DNA from: Leguminivora glycinivorella
Taxonomy: Eukaryota > Arthropoda > Insecta > Lepidoptera > Tortricidae
Assembly (NCBI RefSeq): GCF_023078275.1
Contig: NC_062976.1
Location: forward strand, 3,596,001-3,660,000
Length of the DNA: 64,000 nucleotides
Direction: 5' to 3'
Of the stretch, positions 11,053 to 22,178 are shown piece after piece (position 1 is the first letter of the stretch; every line of letters begins with the position of its first letter). The position numbers were made by a program, and so were the translations under genes. The notes under the pieces are model-generated. The model searched no databases. It was not told the origin of the DNA and saw nothing but the letters and a program-made list of their open reading frames with translations.

Positions 11053-11417
11053 AAAAAAGAAATACTTAAATTTTGTTTGAATTAGTTGAAATGTGACAAT
11101 ATTTTCTAATCGAGTCAAACAAAATCCCACTAGCTGAGAGCTTCAAAACAATGTATGGCGAAAGTATGTCTCTCAAATGTCTTCAAAAGGTCCGCGATGG
11201 CACATGTCTATATTGTCTATCTTTTACGGATAACTTACTAGGTATAAACATTTTTATGATAATACCGTAATAAGAAGGTAGCCGCTATAGTTATTATTAA
11301 GTAGCAATTAGCAATAAGTACACGTTAAGCCACAAATGGCATGTAAAATCCGCCTACTTGAAATAAATTTATGTATAAATGTTAAAAGTATTTCATTATT
11401 AATGACTAAAAAGTATA
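11053..11417. other. AT-rich DNA, no gene seen
   Basis: Follows the abrupt end of the satellite after GGGGGGCTCGGC. No feature supported. Confidence 0.4.
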
Positions 11418-12179
11418 AAATAAATTAATAGTTTGAAAAACACTATAAAACACGCTTTTATAAATGCACGTAAAAGCCAAAAATAAATTATGGATCGTTC
11501 AAGTTGTCTCTATTTGTGAGCTGAAGTTTAAAAACTATGTGCTTTTAATTATAATATTTGATTGTAAAAGCGTGGGGCGCTGGAACAGGAAAGACTTTCT
11601 TGTAAACAAATACTAATCCGAACTTCCTGGCGAATGAAGTTGCATAAGAACATAACGTTTACATATGCCGCCTAAGGGTTACCAAAGAGAACCAAAGATA
11701 TCTCGTCCACGAACAAGAACTCTGCATCCTGTCACTGTAGACACTTTCCCCTTTTGTACTTTGATTACCGGAAAAAAGCGGCGTTCTAAGTGTCGGTGAC
11801 TGTCGACTCTCCTCGCTACTAGCGCATATTTTGTCTGAGTTCAACAAACTGGTACCTACTTTTAACACTGACTTTTAATTGATTTGACTGTTTAATGTAG
11901 AACCTACTAGTCATGCTGCAATTCCAGTTAGCGCGTCAATCTGTGTAACCTCCTTCCCGTAACATAGCATAATTTGATTTATCAGCAAGTTATACAAAAA
12001 GTCTTTCCTGTTCCAGCGCCCCACGCTTTTACAATCAAATATTATAATTAAAAGCACATAGTTTTTAAACTTCAGCTCACAAATAGAGACAACTTGAACG
12101 ATCCATAATTTATTTTTGGCTTTTACGTGCATTTATAAAAGCGTGTTTTATAGTGTTTTTTAAACTATTAATTTATTAT
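11418..12179. mobile_element. TIR element with about 180-bp arms
   Basis: Arms 11418-11599 and 11999-12179 are nearly perfect inverted copies, for example GGATCGTTCAAGTTGTCTCT against AGAGACAACTTGAACGATCC. The 400-bp spacer has no transposase. Likely a non-autonomous DNA transposon or foldback element. Confidence 0.8.
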
Positions 12180-14104
12180 TTTGTATAAGAAACATTTCCC
12201 GGGAAGTAACATTCCCCTTAAAAATCGGGCAAATTACCGAGGACGGCACATCGCTAGTTCCAACTTCCAACACTTCCAACGGTTCAAATTAGTTCCAAAT
12301 TTAACCTTGTCAGAGTTTTCTTTTCTGTGTGATAGCACTAAATATTTGGGGCCTATTCTGTGTCGTGGTGGTCGCAATTCAAAATTACTTAAGACGATAC
12401 AGGAGGGGTCAATTCTCCATACAAACACTCTCGACTATTTCCTCCCTGATTTTTAAAGATAGAGCAATGATTTTTTCAACACAGGTTATTATTATTTTTA
12501 TCTGTGTCGGATCGTTTTGATTTTTTTGATATTCTTATTTTTAAAGACCATCAAAAATTTCCAAAAACGGCCTTATTGTATATGGCGCAAAAAAAGGTAT
12601 GGTATTCAAAACTGGTAACAATTAGCCAAAAAAACTAAACGGTACAGATTATTTCATTGTTATTCAGATTCTCAAAATTTTAAAGGTTTTTTCGCAATAT
12701 CTTTTAACTGAGTTGTTCTGAATGGACAATTTTTCTTTTCGATAAATCTAGTTAATAACACTTGTTATTTAACATAAAATTGCCAAATTGAAAGGGTGGC
12801 TCCTTTCCATTTTAGCATTTTTGCTCCTGTAGCGTCTTAAGTCAAACTATAAATTTAACTTAATTTTAGTTACGTTCACCAAAAGTTTAAATTACATTAT
12901 TGTTGATGATATGTATAATGTACATAGTAATAAGTTTGAATAGAACATCTGAGGTCCCTTTATGGCTAAGATTAATGTTCTTAGAGGCAAGATGGCCAAG
13001 TGGTTAAAATATTTAGCGACTCCTTACTCGTTAGAGCCCTGAAAGCTTCTGAAATATTCACCCAAGTACTTACGGCCCGATGCGAACTTTAATATAGATT
13101 AAAAATTAGCTCTAGTCTCTTGGGGTTCAATGTGGTAATACTATTACAAATTACCCAATGGAAATTAATTAAAATGTAATAATTTAGAACAATTGGGAAT
13201 TGGCCTGTACTTAAAATAAAATATTTCATACCATGCACGAAATAAAGCATCAGATAATTATAAAAAAAACATGGAAAGAAGTTCTTTTAAAACCTAGTTT
13301 CTATTTTTTAAGTCAGATAGAAGAAAGATATAAAGTAGGTAAATGAGTTAACCGTGAGGTCAGTCAGCTCAATTTAATTTGAATTCCATATTAGTAAATC
13401 ACCATTTGTTGTGACAGTTTTTAAAAAGAAGTTAATTTGGCTAAAAGGAAAGTAGCCTATTGGTGTTGCTTTTACTTTGTTAAAATCATTTATAATGAAA
13501 CTCTAGTACCTACTGGTTGAAGTTCAAATTCGATATCCATTTTTTCTTGTAGGTATCGTCTATGTGACGTTTCTTCAAACAAAATCGTCATATTTGACAG
13601 TGACATCTTCGATTCATGTTCGAATCTAGATCTAACTTCTCACGTATATTGACGTTCGAATCGGGCTGCTAGTTATTACCCGCACCTTAATGTGTTCGGT
13701 GTCGGTGTGATAAGGTTGCATGTCGCTACTGTGATCATAGAAACATAGAACTTTGTTTTACCAACCGAAGACTTGACGACTTTATGACCATGACAAGACT
13801 GTTTAGTTTTATGTTCTCAAATAAAATTTAAATATCAAAAAGGTCGAGGTTTCCTCGGAGAGCATACTATTATTAAAAACTAAAAAATGCTCTTTTCCCA
13901 ACGATAAAATTTTCTCCCCGAAATTTTCATGCTGTCTGCTGTCAAATTTTGTATCATGATAATTGTTAGTTTGATAGAAGACAATCAATATATTTAATAG
14001 GCTTCAAATAACGGTACAGAAGCTTAATAGACAAGATTCCCCTACTAGTGATTTTTTATGTGACTTTTAACTCTAGACAGGCTCGATTTTCCTCTTACCT
14101 CAAT
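12180..14104. other. AT-rich intergenic DNA, no gene recognised
   Basis: No conserved coding region or clear repeat structure on either strand. TTAAGACGATACAGGAGG at 12389 is shared with 36567. A tRNA box-A-like word lies at 12990 but no cloverleaf forms. Confidence 0.4.
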
Positions 14105-14254
14105 CCATTATAAATGGGAAAGTGTGTCTGTTTGTTTGTCCGTCTTTCACGGCAAAACGGAGCGACGAATTGACGTGATTTTTAAAGTGGAGATAGTTGA
14201 AGGGATGGAGAGTGTCATAGACGTTTGTCTAACGCGAGTGTGCGAAAAGCTAGT
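14105..14254 (+). mobile_element. Lep1/Helitron-like element
   Basis: CATTATAAATGGGAAAGTGT, CGGAGCGACGAATTGACGTG, end CGAAAAGCTAGT. Internally shortened against the copy at 24600. Confidence 0.7.
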
Positions 14255-14514
14255 ATAAATATAAATACGTATCATACAATCCAGCTGTCAGTTAGACAGG
14301 AAAGAAAGTTTCAGTGGAAGACAGATGATGGTGCCGGGAAATTGAATCAACTGTCCCATAGATCAATCTTCTAGTTATCTCCTGACACTTCGCAACTTGG
14401 CTATCTTACGTTTGTAAACAAAAGTTGAAGGACCTGCTTTCATATAATGAGTTATTCAGTGTCTACGAGATATTAATCAAAACAGAATAGATAGATAAAA
14501 TAAATAATTGCGCC

Positions 14515-14680
14515 CTTGCGCTATGACATGGGGTTCTTCAAGAAGCAGGTATTTAGGGTTCTTAAAGGTCGGCAACGCATAGGTGACACCCCTGATGTTG
14601 CTTATGTCCATGGGCGGCGATGACTGCTTCCCATCAGGCGGCTCGTCTGCTCGTTTGCTGCCTATTTCATAAAAAAAAAC
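14515..14680 (+). mobile_element. SINE/LINE-3'-end repeat
   Basis: GGTCGGCAACGCATAGGTGA, CACCCCTGATGTTGC, CCCATCAGGCGGCTCGTCTG, then an A-rich tail. Inverse copy at 45170-45310. Confidence 0.65.
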
Positions 14681-14920
14681 TAATAGAACTTCTTACACAG
14701 ACTGACTGAGTCCCAAGTAAGCTCAAGAAGTCTTATAAGTATTTTGACCTGCCGGCGTATTAAGCTTCCAATTTTATCACTTACCTACGTGGATAAGACA
14801 TCTGTCACTCTCACACTGACATACTTGCCAAAGCGTGACGGACACTTTATCCATATAGATAAGTGATAAAATTGGAAGCATAATAAACCGGCTGGCAATG
14901 ATAAGTACATATTTTTCTTA

Positions 14921-15085
14921 GGCCCTGGCCCCGTAGCCGAATGGCATTTCTCCGACGCCAAACGAAAGCGATACGCCGCTGGCTCTGTCGCGCCAATACG
15001 CAAGCGCGATAGAGATAGATATCTACTAGCGCTTCGTTTCGTGAGCGTTTCGTTAGCGATTGTGCCATTCGGCTAGCCACCCTGG
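14921..15085 (-). mobile_element. CCGAATGGCA inverted-repeat element, copy 1
   Basis: GTAGCCGAATGGCATTTCTC at the left and TGTGCCATTCGGCTAGCCAC at the right. Same family as the triplet at 17767-18238, opposite orientation. Confidence 0.8.
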
Positions 15086-15199
15086 TTTGATGATGATCCC
15101 ATATATTCCGACTGTTATTTTAAGGTTCCCGTCATTTCTATGAAACTGCCAACAATTTTTTCGCGATTTTAGCATTGGTCCCATAATAAAAGTTGTTCA

Positions 15200-15465
15200 T
15201 TACATACAGTCATACATACATACAATCACGCCTGTATCCCATAAAGGGGTAGGCAGAACACATGAAACTACTAAAGCTTCAGTACCACTCTTGGCAAATA
15301 AGGGGTTGAAAGAAAACGAAACTATGACATTGCAGTGACAGGTTGCCAGCCTCTCGCCTACGCCACAATTTAACCCATATCCCATAGTCGCCTTCTACGA
15401 CACCCACGACGGGAAGAAAGGGGGTGGTGAAATTCTTAACCCGTCACCACACAGGCAAAAGTTGT
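15200..15465 (+). repeat. Dispersed repeat B, copy 1
   Basis: CAATCACGCCTGTATCCCAT, AAAGGGGTAGGCAGAACACA, CACTCTTGGCAAATAAGGGG, ends near GGGAAGAAAGGGGGTGGTGA. An inverted copy follows at 15805-15965, another is at 47895-48010, and fragments are at 35490 and 47560. Probably a lepidopteran SINE or LINE tail. Confidence 0.65.
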
Positions 15466-15804
15466 TCATTATGACCTCAAAAGTCACTATTCAAAGTGTG
15501 AACGATCCTTTTTACGTATGTCAACCTGTATATTCTGTATCAAATCAAAATACATGTAGGTACCCAAGCTTGCAGCCGACCGTACCTAAACCTTCAAAGG
15601 TACTAGCCTACATCAAATAAAGGCAAGCTGAGCGTAAAAAAGTAAATTAGCGCAAATTAAACATGTGTTACTTTATGTAATTAGTGAGTAATTAGACGGG
15701 GCGCGCTGAAAGTATCTGACGAGGGGTATAAAGTTTAACTACGTGGAACATTCGTAAGTATAAGGGACTTTAACCAAGAAGATGCGCTTTTAATCTAAAT
15801 GTTG
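15466..15804. other. Spacer between inverted repeat B copies
   Basis: AT-rich, no gene seen. Confidence 0.4.
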
Positions 15805-15965
15805 GGTTAAATTGTGGCGTAGGCGAGAGGCTGGCAACCTGTCACTGCAATGTCACAGTTTCGTTTTCTTTCAACCCCTTATTTGCCAAGAGTGGCACTG
15901 AAGCTTTAGTAGTTTGATGTGCTCTGCCTACCCCTTTATGGGATACAGACGTGATTGTATGTATG
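15805..15965 (-). repeat. Dispersed repeat B, inverted copy
   Basis: TTAAATTGTGGCGTAGGCGA, CCCCTTATTTGCCAAGAGTG, CTACCCCTTTATGGGATACA: the complement of 15200-15380. Together they form an inverted pair with a 400-bp spacer. Confidence 0.65.
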
Positions 15966-16156
15966 TTGTATGTATGTGAAAAAGAAGGGGTAGGTAATAC
16001 TGGATAGCTATGTAGTAAGTATACAAATGTATGTAGCAGTAAGCATTTTCAAAGAGGATCGATTATTATAGAGAGTTACTGTCGACGTAAAATGTGTAAT
16101 CACAATGCATAGACTGCCATCTCTTGACACGGGATACCCCCATTTGCCAGAATTTA

Positions 16157-16181
16157 TAGAATAGAATAGAATAGAATAGAA
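16157..16181 (+). repeat. (TAGAA)n microsatellite
   Basis: ATAGAATAGAATAGAATAGA. Followed by AATCGTTTATTCG, so possibly the tail of a truncated minus-strand retroelement. Confidence 0.9.
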
Positions 16182-16525
16182 ATCGTTTATTCGTGGTAAA
16201 TTACAATAGGTATTAAAAATACAATTTCATTTGCCATAATTTTATTTGCCACCCTATTCAACAATCATAATATTGTTTCTCATAACATCTTATGCCATAA
16301 TCATTGTTTACTATATTAATCAAGTGCCAGAAACTTTGTTTCCCATGAAGTCATTTTCCATAATGTCATTTGTCAGAATCATCGAAATCAGTAATTACCA
16401 CATTCCATACCATCATTTGTCATCCAATTTAGCGACCAGAAAAGTCAATTTCCATAATGTGATTTGGCAGAATCATCGAAATGCGTAATTATCACAGAGA
16501 CGAAACTACTAGAAGTACTAGAGAA

Positions 16526-16945
16526 TGAATCTGCTATCAGAAAGTAGGTTAGGTTAGGTTAGAACTGTGACCCCCTGGAAAATAAAACTGCTATCAGAAA
16601 GTAGGTTAGGTTAGAACTGTGACCCCCTGGAAAATGAAACTGCTATCAGAAAGTAGGTTAGGTTAGGTTAGAACTGTGACCCCCTGGAAAATGAAACTGC
16701 TTGAAAAGTAGGTTAGGTTAGGTTAGAACTGTAACCCCCTGGAAAATGAAGATGCTATCAGAAAGTAGGTTAGGTTAGGTTAGAACTGCGACCCCTGGAA
16801 AATGAAACTGCTATCAGATTATAGGTTAGGTTAGGTTAGATCTGTGACCCCCTGGAAAATGAAACTGCTTGAAAAGTAGGTTAGGTTAGGTTAGAACTGT
16901 GACCCCCTGGAAAATGAAACTGCTATCAGAAAGTAGGTTAGGTAA
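16526..16945 (+). repeat. TTAGG-bearing minisatellite, about 8 units of 52-61 bp
   Basis: Unit CTGCTATCAGAAAGTA + GGTTAGGTTAGGTTAG + AACTGTGACCCCCTGG + AAAATGAAA. Each unit carries two or three copies of the insect telomere word TTAGG. Two units have the short variant CTGCTTGAAAAG. Confidence 0.95.
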
Positions 16946-17433
16946 TAATATGGGCAACAATTAATATGGCAATAATTGCTTATGGCGTTTGAATATTATA
17001 TTAAACCATATTATTGCACTTAATAATATGGCTAACAATTAGTATGGCATTGTATGATTATGGAAGGTAATGTTCGGATAAACAACCAGTATGTCATACA
17101 ATTTTGTAAACAAATCATTCGGGCAAATGAAATTCAGGCAAGTTAGATTCGGGCATATGAATATTATGTTAAATGACTGTCGGGCAAACAATAGACAACC
17201 CTCTTGACACAGGCTTAGAACTTTTGAACCTCAGTTTTGACAATTTGGCCCATATACTTAGCTTGATATATTATGTGTTAAAATGTCAAATATTAATATT
17301 AACGCCATCTAGCTGAGCGTACCCCAAAGGTGTAATGCCATCTAGGATGGGTACTGAGGTACGTTTTTTCCTTTATCTGTCTATACGGAGTTATATACCT
17401 ATGTCTTTGGCACTTTTATCATCCATACCAAGT

Positions 17434-17508
17434 CCATACTAATATTATAAATTGGGAAGTGTGTGTGTCTGTTTGTTTGTCTGTCTTTCACGGCAAAACG
17501 GAGCGACT
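17434..17508 (+). mobile_element. Lep1/Helitron-like element, 3'-truncated
   Basis: CCATACTAATATTATAAATT through CACGGCAAAACGGAGCGAC, then unrelated DNA. Confidence 0.65.
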
Positions 17509-17766
17509 AAATAAGAATAAAATGCTGCTAACCGTGTTCTAGCTAAAATAGCGAGTTTACAAAGTGTTTTGTGGCCACTCAAAGGAAATAATATTAAATT
17601 ATGAAACAAAACAAAACTTACAAGGGTGCTTGGAAACTTTACAAATAGGTCTTGTATTTATTTCCTTTCTTGTATTTTAATAAACGAGTATTCCTAGCTA
17701 CGCTTTCATAAAATGTACTTAACACAAATTTTCGCACTGAAAAATATAACTACAGGTACTAACTTC

Positions 17767-18238
17767 TGGGTGGCTAGCCGAATGGCACAATCGCTCACGA
17801 AACGCTCACGAAACGAAGCGCTAGTAGATATCTATCTGTATCGCGCTTGCCTATTGGCGCGACAGAGCCAGCGGCGTATCGCTTTCGTTTGGCGTCGGAG
17901 AAATTCCATTCGGCTACGGGGCCTGGGTGGCTAGCCGAATGGCACAATCGCTCGACGCGGGACGAAACGAAGCGCTAGTAGATATCTATCTCTATCGCGC
18001 TTGCGTATTGGCGCGACAGAGCCAGCGGCGTATCGCTTTCGTTTGGCGTCGGAGAAATGCCATTCGGCTACGGTCAAATTGGGTGGCTAGCCGAATGGCA
18101 CAATCGCTCACGAAACGCTCACGAAACGAAGCGCTAGTAGATATCTATCTCTATCGCGCTTGCGTATTGGCGCGACAGAGCCAGCGGCGTATCGCTTTCG
18201 TTTGGCGTCGGAGAAATGCCATTCGGCTACGGGGCCTG
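17767..18238 (+). mobile_element. Three tandem copies of the CCGAATGGCA element
   Basis: Copies 17767-17925, 17926-18075 and 18079-18238. Each begins GGGTGGCTAGCCGAATGGCA and ends ATTCGGCTACGG. The interior GATATCTATCTCTATCGCGC and TTGGCGCGACAGAGCCAGCG is highly conserved. The middle copy differs at the CGACGCGGGACGAAACG segment. The frames read through this are repeat artefacts. Confidence 0.85.
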
Positions 18239-18424
18239 TAAAGAAATGTGTAACTAACCTAGGAAGTAGAATGGACCGATTTTTTAAAAGTGTTTATATT
18301 TTGTACTACAAAGTACAAGTATTTTCAAATAGTATCACTGTATTTTCAAAAATTACTTATACCGAATGTATCGAACAGGTACTCATGAGCTTATGTGGCT
18401 CCTCTCCAAATAATCAGTTTTAAC

Positions 18425-18537
18425 TAAGGGCCTACCGCGAAACACGTTCAACATGTCGTTTCCTGTTACACTTACCTCCGAATATACAAGTGCAACAGAG
18501 AGGCAAGAAGTCAAACATGATCCGCGGTAGGCCCTCT
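18425..18537. mobile_element. 113-bp MITE (AGGGCCTACCGCG ends)
   Basis: AGGGCCTACCGCG at the left, CGCGGTAGGCCCT at the right, imperfectly palindromic inside. Confidence 0.75.
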
Positions 18538-19089
18538 GATTTCGGGGATCAAAACAAAGCACTATCGCAAATACGGCTCGGCGCTTCCATTCATACCGCT
18601 CGTCTATTGATGAACCAGAAATGTTTGAACTGCGAGCACGATCAACTGCTGAGTATGATGAGGCCAGGATATACTGGAATTAGCTTACAGTCAAATTAAC
18701 GGATCGAATAGGCTGAAGCTGGAACAGTGATGTATCGATACCTAATTTAACCATTATGAGAAATTTCTAGTTATGGAAAGTTTTTGATTAGGCGATTAGG
18801 TACCCCCGGGTAAAAAAATAAAAGGGCTTCAGCTGTTTAGGTTTAGCTGGCTAGGGCTTGTCGTGTGATATAAGCATGTCGCGTCAGTGCGTCGTTTTCG
18901 CAAGTAATGAATGTCCTAGGCCCACTGGCCGGTCGCTGTGTCCTATGTGGATACAAATATCGTTTGCCTACTTAGGTCTCCTGCCTGTCACTGATGAGGT
19001 GCCGAGGAACAGAGTACATATCTGTGAGCCTAGTGAAAAAGGGTATAACTCAAATTAACTCGGTGAAAAGGTCACAAGTCCGAGGTGGA

Positions 19090-19560
19090 ACCTGAGCCCT
19101 TTTTCACTAGATCCACAGATATATCAATTTATAATGGAGGCCTACCCGAAAAATATTTTTCTCCTCACTAGCTCGGAAACACGTGTTTTGTCCTTTAATA
19201 CCAGCGGGTAAAAACGCATTTTATCCACTAGTGGGTAAAGTAATTTTACCTTGAATAAAGTCAAATTAACTGCTTTAAAATTGATAAAAGTAGTGAATCT
19301 AGTACTTAATATAGATGATTTACCACCTGTGGAACTACTGAAAGCAGTGATAAACGCATTTTTTGCGTTGTAGTTTCCTCGCTATAGTGAGGAAAAAAGT
19401 TTTGTGTTACACTCGGGTGCAAATGTATTTTTACTTCTCGTGTGTTAAAAAACTCGCAAGTTCAGGATTCTATTCTTAGAACGAACCAACGAGCGAAGCG
19501 AGTGGTTCAACTATAGACTCCTTTCACTTGCTCGTTTTAACTTTGCCCCCTTGTATAACA
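19090..19560 (+). repeat. Dispersed repeat C, plus copy
   Basis: AAACACGTGTTTTGTCCTTT, CTAGTGGGTAAAGTAATTTT, TCCTCGCTATAGTGAGG, GAGCGAAGCGAGTGGTTC. The inverse of 51830-52240. The complement of that copy can be read as LNKVKLTALKLIKAG..., but this copy has frame breaks. Confidence 0.7.
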
Positions 19561-19721
19561 AATAACTATACATCCTTGTTTTACTTATTTCTCTTTTTCC
19601 ATTTCCGTAAAAAGAAAATTTCCATTGGCACATCACTAAAGTAAAACATGGATCCCGGGTCCAAGTATCCAATGAACTCCATTTGCCTAAACATTCAATC
19701 TGCTCTGTTCGCTACCCAGAG

Positions 19722-20546
19722 TAAGGTGAAATACCCCATAATGGACGGTGATGCCATTATGGACAAAAACCCACAAATCCTTAAAAATAAGTATCTAAAA
19801 TTAGTTTCTAAAAACTGACGGCTATGTACCATAAACTAGAGTTGTAGAGCTGTTTCATTTTGAAGTTTCAATTAATTTGGTTATTTCTGAAGGATTTGGT
19901 GACAAGATAAAATTCATCAGTTTACTGAAAAAAATATCAAGACGAATTCTTAATAATGTTGCTAAGAGAGTTGAGTTCATGTAAAAAATAATAAAAAAAT
20001 AATACTCGGTGTAAACTTGAATGCGTTTTACTTACTGCATTAGGCATGAGATAAGGTCTAAAACATACTAGTTTGTTGCTCCAAAGATATAAAGAAATGG
20101 CGTTATTTTGCGACTGTCCATTACTGGAACCGAAAAACTGCCTACCTCCTATGATGGACAAGGAACAATTTACAAAACCAAAATTTACAAGAAAAAATCC
20201 TATGTTAAAATAACTCAAAATAATTGCATTTATGGTATATAATATTGACTCATTGAGTATCAGTTGGCTTTAAAAGTAAAATTTTAAACTTATTTCACTG
20301 TCCATAATGGGGGACCCATTACTGGAGAACTGCCGTCCATAATTGGAGAAAAAACACCTATTTTTAATTTGTTAACTATGAAGAAACCAATAGGAGTATC
20401 CATACTGCAATACGCTTGAAATGTAAAAGAAGGATTGGACATTCAAGATTTAACACGCTTAGGGGTAGAATTTTTACATTTATGAGTGAAATATCAAAAA
20501 GAGGCGAAAATTTTTCTTAAACTGTCCATGATTGGGTCCGTTACCT
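19722..20546. mobile_element. 825-bp TIR element with CCATAATGGAC words
   Basis: Ends TAAGGTGAAATACCCCATAA and its diverged inverse TTGGGTCCGTTACCTTA. At least eight imperfect copies of CCAT(A/T)ATGGAC lie inside, at both ends and around 20115-20345. Likely a TA-target, Tc1/mariner-like non-autonomous element with repeated binding sites (inference). Confidence 0.65.
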
Positions 20547-20649
20547 TAGGCACTATTGCTCGCGATATGGCTGAGTACCTAACTAGGTAAATAGATTCGG
20601 AGGATATTATGAATTATTTGGCTTCGCATTAAATTTCAAAATTGCGGAA

Positions 20650-20848
20650 TGCTCCATTTAGACTTCCACCCCCTCCCCTTCTAGGGAAGTGGGGGGTTAG
20701 AAAGAGACAAAAATTAGCCTACGTCACTCTCCGTCCCTTCAACTACCTCCACTTAAAAAATCACGTCAATACGACGCTCCGTTTTGCCCTGAAAGACGGA
20801 CAAACAAACAGACACACACACTTTTCCATTTATAATAATTAGTATGGA
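20650..20848 (-). mobile_element. Lep1/Helitron-like element, minus strand
   Basis: Complement of TACTAATTATTATAAATGGA, GTCCGTCTTTCAGGGC, GATTTTTTAAGTGGAGGTAG. The CTAGT end is not preserved. Confidence 0.65.
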
Positions 20849-21185
20849 TTTGCAGGAATAGAGATACAAAGGCGCAAGCATAGTTGCCGCCCTTAAATTT
20901 TCACCTTTGACATTTTCAACAAAATAATTTTGCAAATCAAATAGCGTTCGGTTCCGGCATAAACAACTCAGCGAGCAAGCCATCTTTTATTCATGCCACA
21001 ATTTGCCGGGATGTTTTCCGAAACTAAGCTAGAACGGGCTAAAATATAGGGTTTGAGGATACATTTCACAACACTGTGATTGATTACATAGGTTATAAAA
21101 TAGGCATGAAATGGATACCGGTGACGGCGGTAATCTCTGACAGTAGTCGAAAGGTTACAAATATAGACGGTCAATCTCGTCGCTA

Positions 21186-22178
21186 AAAAACCGGCCAAGA
21201 GCGTGTCGGGCCACGCTCAGTGTAGGGTTCCGTAGTTTTCCGTATTTTTCTCAAAAACGACTGATACTATCAAGTTAAAAACAATTTTCCTAGAAAGTCT
21301 TTATAAAACACTGATTCAAACACTACAGTCAGGGCCTAACCATTGGATTGAGCTCCACAACCCTAAAATTCTCTCTACAGATCGTGGGTATTATAGTAGA
21401 AAAATACGTGAAGCCATTGAAATTAAGAAGTATAAAAATTTCAATCCAGACGAAGGTTTTAATATCTCATGCACATGGAACCCGGTCATTAGTAAATGCA
21501 AGAAGAAACAATTAATATCGCGGGTTGAAAAACCGAATATCGTGAGTGTTGTGTGTCGACAAGGTGACATCCCTAGTGCACAAACTGTTCAAGTGGGTAG
21601 TCAGGACCAGGTGCGGGTAGTTCGAAAAACTCGTACAGCTAGAAGATGTTGATGTCAACTTCAGCCAGTCTGCTCCGAGACCACGGGGACAATGCCGTCC
21701 TTGAAACGTCGGAGGTTAGTGTTTAAAACATAGTAAGTACGCGATTAAGTCCCGTTTGCAATTTTAAATAGTCTTTATAAAGTTCTACTTTTGTGATTTT
21801 TTCATATTTTTTAAACATATGGTTCAAAAGTTAGAGGGGGGGACGCACTTTTTTTTTCCTTTAGAAGCGATTATTTCCGAAAATAATAATATTATCAAAA
21901 AACGATCTTATTAAACCTGTATTCATTTTTAATTACCTATCCAACAATATATCACACGTTGGGGTTAGAATGAAAAAAAATATCAGCCCCCACTTTACAT
22001 GTAGGGGGGGTACCCTAATAAAACATTTTTTTTAATTTTTTATTTTTGCACTTTGTCGGCGTGATTGATATACATATTGGTACCAAATTTCAGGTTTCTA
22101 GTGCTTATGGTTACTGAGATTATCCGCGGACGGACGGACAGACAGACATGGATAGCTGACTACGGAACCCTAAAAAAG
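21186..22178 (+). repeat. CCGGCCAAGAGCGTG element, interrupted copy
   Basis: Same ends as 41904-42470 (AAAAAACCGGCCAAGAGCGT; GACTACGGAACCCTAAAAAA). Split by a Penelope-like fragment at 21308-21769. Confidence 0.75.
21308..21769 (+). pseudogene. Penelope-like element, C-terminal fragment
   Basis: Flanked by the 12-bp duplication AGTCTTTATAAA (21296-21307, 21770-21781). Reads SGPNHWIELHNPKILSTDRG, YYSRKIREAIEIKKYKNFNP, DEGFNISCTWNPVISKCKKK and ends RTARRC with TGA at 21650-21652. The KIREAIEI...NFN...W.PV pattern is typical of the region after the GIY-YIG endonuclease in insect Penelope-like elements, as I recall it. The reverse transcriptase is absent. Confidence 0.6.

Larger units (their letters stand above)
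16131..17200. mobile_element. 1070-bp insertion with 10-bp target duplication
   Basis: Flanked by CTCTTGACAC at 16121-16130 and 17201-17210. Starts GGGATACCCCCATTTGCCAG and ends GGGCAAACAATAGACAACC. The left third holds (TAGAA)n and repeats like ATTTGCCA/CATAATGTCATTTG. The middle is a TTAGG-rich minisatellite. The right third has TTCGGGCAAATGAAATTC-type words. No transposase. A 9-10 bp duplication and G-rich ends hint at a Mutator-like non-autonomous element, not proven. Confidence 0.7.
16053..17415 (+). repeat. Dispersed repeat A, copy 2, split by an insertion
   Basis: Left part 16053-16130 and right part 17201-17415 match 214-505 continuously. The interval is a 1070-bp insert. Confidence 0.75.

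Noticed and set aside
8480..11054. Many minus-strand frames of 70-130 codons rich in RPPSPPLFALKGHKK and LILNTTLIFL
   Set aside because: They arise because the satellite unit is sometimes a multiple of three. Frames break from unit to unit, and the plus strand gives similar frames.
12983..13075. tRNA gene (GGCAAGATGGCCAAGTGGTT resembles a Leu/Ser A box)
   Set aside because: No matching T arm or acceptor stem can be formed; probably chance or an old SINE scrap.
16526..16945. TTAGG repeats as a telomere or chromosome-fusion scar
   Set aside because: They occur in short groups within a minisatellite unit inside an insert with target duplications, with no long pure TTAGG array.
17713..18423. 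Small open frames with SRMAQSLTKRSRNEALVDIY
   Set aside because: They lie wholly within the CCGAATGGCA element and recur in every copy in both orientations.
22130..22150. (GGAC)n tracts as independent satellites
   Set aside because: They occur at the same place in each copy of one dispersed element, so they are an internal part of it.
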